Source: an uncultured Lachnospiraceae bacterium (GTDB taxonomy: Bacteria > Bacillota > Clostridia > Lachnospirales > Lachnospiraceae). From it: DNA of 6,845 nt. How positions within the stretch are numbered: the first letter of the stretch is position 1; each line of letters opens with the position of its first letter. Of this stretch, positions 6,061 to 6,845 are shown piece after piece. A program made the translations under genes and the position numbers. The stretch lies in contig CABUBX010000113.1 of the NCBI GenBank assembly GCA_902489925.1, forward strand, positions 1-6,845, given 5' to 3'. The notes under the pieces were generated by a model. The model worked only from the letters and a program-made list of their open reading frames with translations. It did no database searches and was not told where the DNA came from.

Positions 6061-6782
6061 ATGAGAAAGAATTTATTAAATCTTGATATCAGCATTGCTT
6101 CCGAACTAAAATACATGATTGAGAGCGGTCTGTACGCGCCCGATGAAAAGCTTCCGTCTGAAAGAAAGCTTTGTGAAACCTTCAATGTCCAGCGGATGAC
6201 TGTACGCAGCGCTTTAGACATTCTAATTAAAGAAAACTATGTCTATGCCATTCCAAAAAGCGGCTACTATGTCGCACCGCCCCGAATTGTGCTGTCCATA
6301 CGTCATCTCGGATTTGATGCCGAACACAACAGCCGCGCATTGCAATTAAAAAGTGATTTGCTCGATTTAAAAAAATTTCCGCCGAAACGGCCATTGCCAA
6401 TAAACTTTTAATTCCTTCAGGCAGTCCGGTTTTTAAAATTGTCCGTCTGTTTCAAGAAAATCATACACCGATACAAATCAGCACAGCTTACATTCCGGCA
6501 GATTTATGCCCTAAGATTACCCGTCCAATCGCCCAATCGCGTTCTCCAAAAGATATCGTTCGAAGCTTTCACCTGGAGATTACAAAAACAGCACAAAAAA
6601 TTACCCGTGTCTATGCCAACGAACGGGAAGCCTCGCTGTTGGCAGTACCGCTTAGAACCTCCCTTTTAAAGCATCGTGTCGCAGCCAGCCTTCCGTCAGG
6701 CCGCCTTGTACTTTTATGTGAGGACGTGATGTTATACCATCGTTTTTCTTTCTTTAAGGAGGCTGTACCTATTGAACATTGA
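6061..6782 (+). pseudogene. GntR/HutC-family regulator with frameshift at A7 (broken or shift-dependent)
   Basis: ATG 6061 lies 7 nt after AAAGGAG. The first frame gives a GntR winged helix (residues about 8-72: LPSERKLCETFNVQRMTVRS is the helix-turn-helix, PKSGYYV the wing) and the beginning of a UTRA domain, then leaves the family sequence and stops at 6409-6411 after 116 codons. The remainder of the UTRA ligand-binding domain continues in the -1 frame from 6375 to TGA 6780-6782 (SPVFKIVRLFQE, PIQISTAYIPADLCP, LRTSLLKHRV are visible). Joining the frames at the A-run (6369-6375) gives 240 residues, the usual length of HutC-type regulators. Causes: a one-base deletion, a sequencing error in the homopolymer, or slippage on A AAA AAA. 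The gene is divergent from the deglycase and probably controls it in response to a sugar-amine phosphate (inferred). Its end overlaps the next gene's start, suggesting translational coupling. Confidence 0.8.
6369..6391 (+). other. A7 slippery run with short downstream hairpin (frameshift point)
   Basis: Seven A occupy 6369-6375, phased in the incoming frame as A AAA AAA, a sequence able to slip -1 on the ribosome and also prone to polymerase slippage. Five nucleotides further, GCCG-AAA-CGGC (6381-6391) can form a small 4-bp hairpin. A -1 slip, or one extra A in the mRNA, places the ribosome in the frame coding the rest of the UTRA domain. The hairpin is weak, so this is a possibility and not evidence of programmed shifting. 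Confidence 0.5.
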
Positions 6783-6845
6783 TACAAATAACGAGGAAAC
6801 TATTTTAAGAATAAAAAATATGATTATAGAACGTATAGAAAATAA
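6772..6845 (+). CDS. Start of an unidentified gene, cut by the window edge
   Basis: A strong AAGGAGG (6756-6762) inside the end of the GntR gene lies 9 nt before a TTG (6772-6774). From that TTG a frame stays open to the window end, giving 24 codons that begin (M)NIDTNNEETILRIKNMIIE. It overlaps the last 11 nt of the regulator's shifted frame. The visible part is hydrophilic and probably helical; it is too short to assign to a family. Its position suggests an operon with the regulator. In fructosamine loci a PfkB-type kinase, a transporter component or a second deglycase would be expected, but nothing in the visible residues shows this. Confidence 0.5.
   Translation, partial: MNIDTNNEETILRIKNMIIERIEN

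Noticed and set aside
6439..6669. Plus-strand frame of 76 codons as a separate small gene
   Set aside because: The UTRA-domain sequence of the broken regulator is read in another frame over the same bases; this frame shows no family features.

Overview
The window looks like chromosome of an anaerobic, low-to-middle-GC Firmicute, probably a gut-type Clostridia (Lachnospiraceae-like). This rests on strong AGGAGG-type ribosome binding sites, near-consensus TTGACA/TATAAT promoters, and gene types common in clostridia: a DUF134-NifX fusion, a CydDC-like ABC pair with a YbaN-type protein, and a fructosamine-deglycase-type SIS protein beside a GntR/HutC regulator. No mobile element, rRNA, tRNA or CRISPR array was seen.

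Layout. (1) 1-617, minus strand: the first 205 codons of a fused regulator, an N-terminal DUF134 sigma-r4-like DNA-binding domain joined in frame to a NifX/NifB-type cluster-binding domain. It has its own consensus promoter, covered by a 17-bp perfect inverted repeat made of two near-identical 14-bp palindromes (672-714). (2) 752-4564, minus strand: a three-gene operon of CydD-like and CydC-like ABC exporter halves, then a YbaN/DUF454 membrane protein. It is driven by a perfect TTGACA-17-TATAAT promoter (4672-4700). The leader carries two GTTAG-N6-CTAAC palindromes and a terminator-like hairpin. (3) 4790-5785, minus strand: a SIS-domain deglycase of the FrlB/FraB type, closed by an intrinsic terminator. 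(4) 6061-6782, plus strand, divergent from the deglycase: a GntR/HutC regulator whose reading frame is broken at a run of seven A. A -1 shift there restores a typical 240-residue protein. (5) 6772-6845: the start of another plus-strand gene, overlapping the end of the regulator and cut by the window edge.

How the parts fit. The deglycase and the divergent GntR/HutC gene form the edge of a probable Amadori-product (fructosamine) catabolic locus; its kinase and transporter are not in view. The CydDC-YbaN operon is a separate unit with its own regulation. Its substrate cannot be read from sequence; cysteine/glutathione-like thiols and heme are the precedents for CydDC. The DUF134-NifX protein is probably autoregulatory and linked to iron-sulfur or metal status. 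Of all these, the frameshift in the regulator and the three compact operator regions most deserve a second look.
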